Source: a bacterium (GTDB lineage: Bacteria > Armatimonadota > Fimbriimonadia > Fimbriimonadales > GBS-DC). Taken from it: 6,954 bases of DNA. Below the pieces are notes generated by a model. It saw only the letters and a list, made by a program, of their open reading frames with translations. It did no database searches and was not told the DNA's origin. Made by a program: the position numbers and the translations under genes. Below, piece by piece: positions 6,188 to 6,954 of this stretch. The stretch is taken from assembly GCA_029335935.2 (NCBI GenBank), contig JARJMV020000067.1:1-6954 (forward strand). The letters are read 5' to 3'. The first letter of the stretch is position 1; each line of letters starts with the position of its first letter.

Positions 6188-6954
6188 ATGAAACAGTACG
6201 CGCTGGAGCAGATTCGCAATGTAGCACTGGCGGGACACGGCGGCAGCGGCAAAACGACGCTCGCCGAACATCTCCTCTACATGGCAGGGCATATCGACCG
6301 CGTCGGCAGCATCGAGGCGGGCAACACCACCTCCGACTTTGACCCCGAAGAACAACGGCGCAAAATCAGCCTGAGCGCGTCGCTGCTGCCCCTCGAGTGG
6401 AACGGATATAAAATCAACCTGCTCGATACGCCCGGCTTCCCCGATTTCATCGGCGAGTTGTACAGTGTGTTGCAGGTGGTGGACGCCGTCGTGCTGGTCG
6501 CCCCCGCGCAGGCAGAGCTGGAAGTCGGCTTCGAGAACGCTTGGGAGATATGCGAAGCGCGCCAACTGCCACGATTTGTCTTTGTAAACAAAATGGAGCG
6601 CGACGGCGCAGACTATCGCGGGTTCGTGAACCATCTGCGGAGTATCTACGGCAAGCGTATCGTGCCGTTGCAAGTGCCCATCGGCGCGGAAGCGCAGTTT
6701 AAAGGTGTGGTGGATGTGCTGCACGGCAAAGCATACACGGGCAAAGACCGCGACATGGAGGCGACCGCCATCCCCGACGATTTGCACGAGTTGGTCGGGC
6801 GCGCACGCGAGCTCTTGATGGAAGCCGCCGCCGAGACCGACGACGCGCTGCTGGAGAAATACCTCGACGGCAACCCGCTCACCGACGAGGAGCTGGTCCA
6901 CGCCTTCCACGAGGGCGTGCGCACCGGGCAGTTGGTGCCCGTGCTGTGTGGCTC
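6188..6954 (+). CDS. EF-G-like translational GTPase, EF-G-2 type (3' end outside window)
   Basis: The 255 visible residues are the G domain of an elongation-factor-G homologue. The P-loop is GHGGSGKT (16-23), not the AHIDAGKT of true EF-G. The G3 motif is DTPGF (80-84), with Phe84 where canonical EF-G has the catalytic His. The G4 motif is NKME (134-137) instead of NKMD. The switch I region (NTTSDFDPEEQRRKISLSAS) lacks the usual RGITI. GHxGSGKTTL, the aromatic residue after DTPG or DAPG, and VDVxHGKAY also occur in Thermus EF-G-2 as I remember it, so I place it in that paralogue family rather than naming it fusA. The cellular role of that family is not settled. AAGGAG at 6175-6180 is 7 nt before the ATG. 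About 400 further residues are expected beyond the window. Confidence 0.9.
   Translation, partial: MKQYALEQIRNVALAGHGGSGKTTLAEHLLYMAGHIDRVGSIEAGNTTSDFDPEEQRRKISLSASLLPLEWNGYKINLLDTPGFPDFIGELYSVLQVVDAVVLVAPAQAELEVGFENAWEICEARQLPRFVFVNKMERDGADYRGFVNHLRSIYGKRIVPLQVPIGAEAQFKGVVDVLHGKAYTGKDRDMEATAIPDDLHELVGRARELLMEAAAETDDALLEKYLDGNPLTDEELVHAFHEGVRTGQLVPVLCG

Noticed and set aside
5055..6227. Minus-strand open frame of 390 codons opposite rplX, rplE and the start of the EF-G-like gene
   Set aside because: It lies entirely antisense to well-identified genes, has no recognisable family and crosses the intergenic region; long open reverse frames are expected in GC-rich genes.

Overview
This window is the 5' part of the conserved bacterial ribosomal-protein supercluster (S10 operon running into the spc operon), followed by a separate elongation-factor-G-like gene cut by the right edge. 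All genes are on the + strand. The DNA is GC-rich (roughly 60%), densely packed and strongly Shine-Dalgarno driven. Protein sequences are clearly bacterial: L24 carries a four-cysteine zinc ribbon, L16 begins [10 protein letters not shown], and the EF-G paralogue resembles the EF-G-2 type known from Thermus. I think of a non-proteobacterial lineage such as Armatimonadota, Chloroflexota or a relative, but this is a guess from general impression and the window contains no decisive marker.

Layout: 1-240 is the C-terminal part of rplC (L3). Then come rplD (L4), rplW (L23), rplB (L2), rpsS (S19), rplV (L22), rpsC (S3), rplP (L16), rpmC (L29), rpsQ (S17), rplN (L14), rplX (L24) and rplE (L5), ending at 6005. 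Gene gaps are 0-14 nt, or the genes overlap by ATGA or TGATG, and I see no promoter or terminator inside this block, so it reads as one transcription unit starting upstream of the window. The products assemble into both subunits: L2, L3, L4, L14, L16, L22, L23, L24, L29 and L5 in the 50S, and S3, S17 and S19 in the 30S. Several carry unusual low-complexity tails: S3 has an RGG-rich C-terminus, L22 and L16 have C-terminal tails, and S17 and L5 have N-terminal extensions.

After rplE the usual order (rpsN, rpsH, rplF, rplR, rpsE...) stops. A 182-nt intergenic region (6006-6187) holds a perfect 11-bp inverted repeat, a promoter-like pair of hexamers, a small hairpin and a terminator-like hairpin with six Ts. 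It ends with a strong ribosome-binding site for an EF-G-2-like GTPase gene. Because the terminator-like hairpin lies between the only visible promoter and that gene, the arrangement looks like an attenuated leader, although it may simply be the end of the ribosomal operon.

Most of the window is ordinary core genome. The points most worth a second look are the leader architecture, the break in ribosomal gene order, the EF-G paralogue without the catalytic histidine, and a strong shortage of the tetranucleotide GGCC across the whole window. I found no CRISPR array, tRNA, rRNA, insertion sequence or previously undescribed multigene system.
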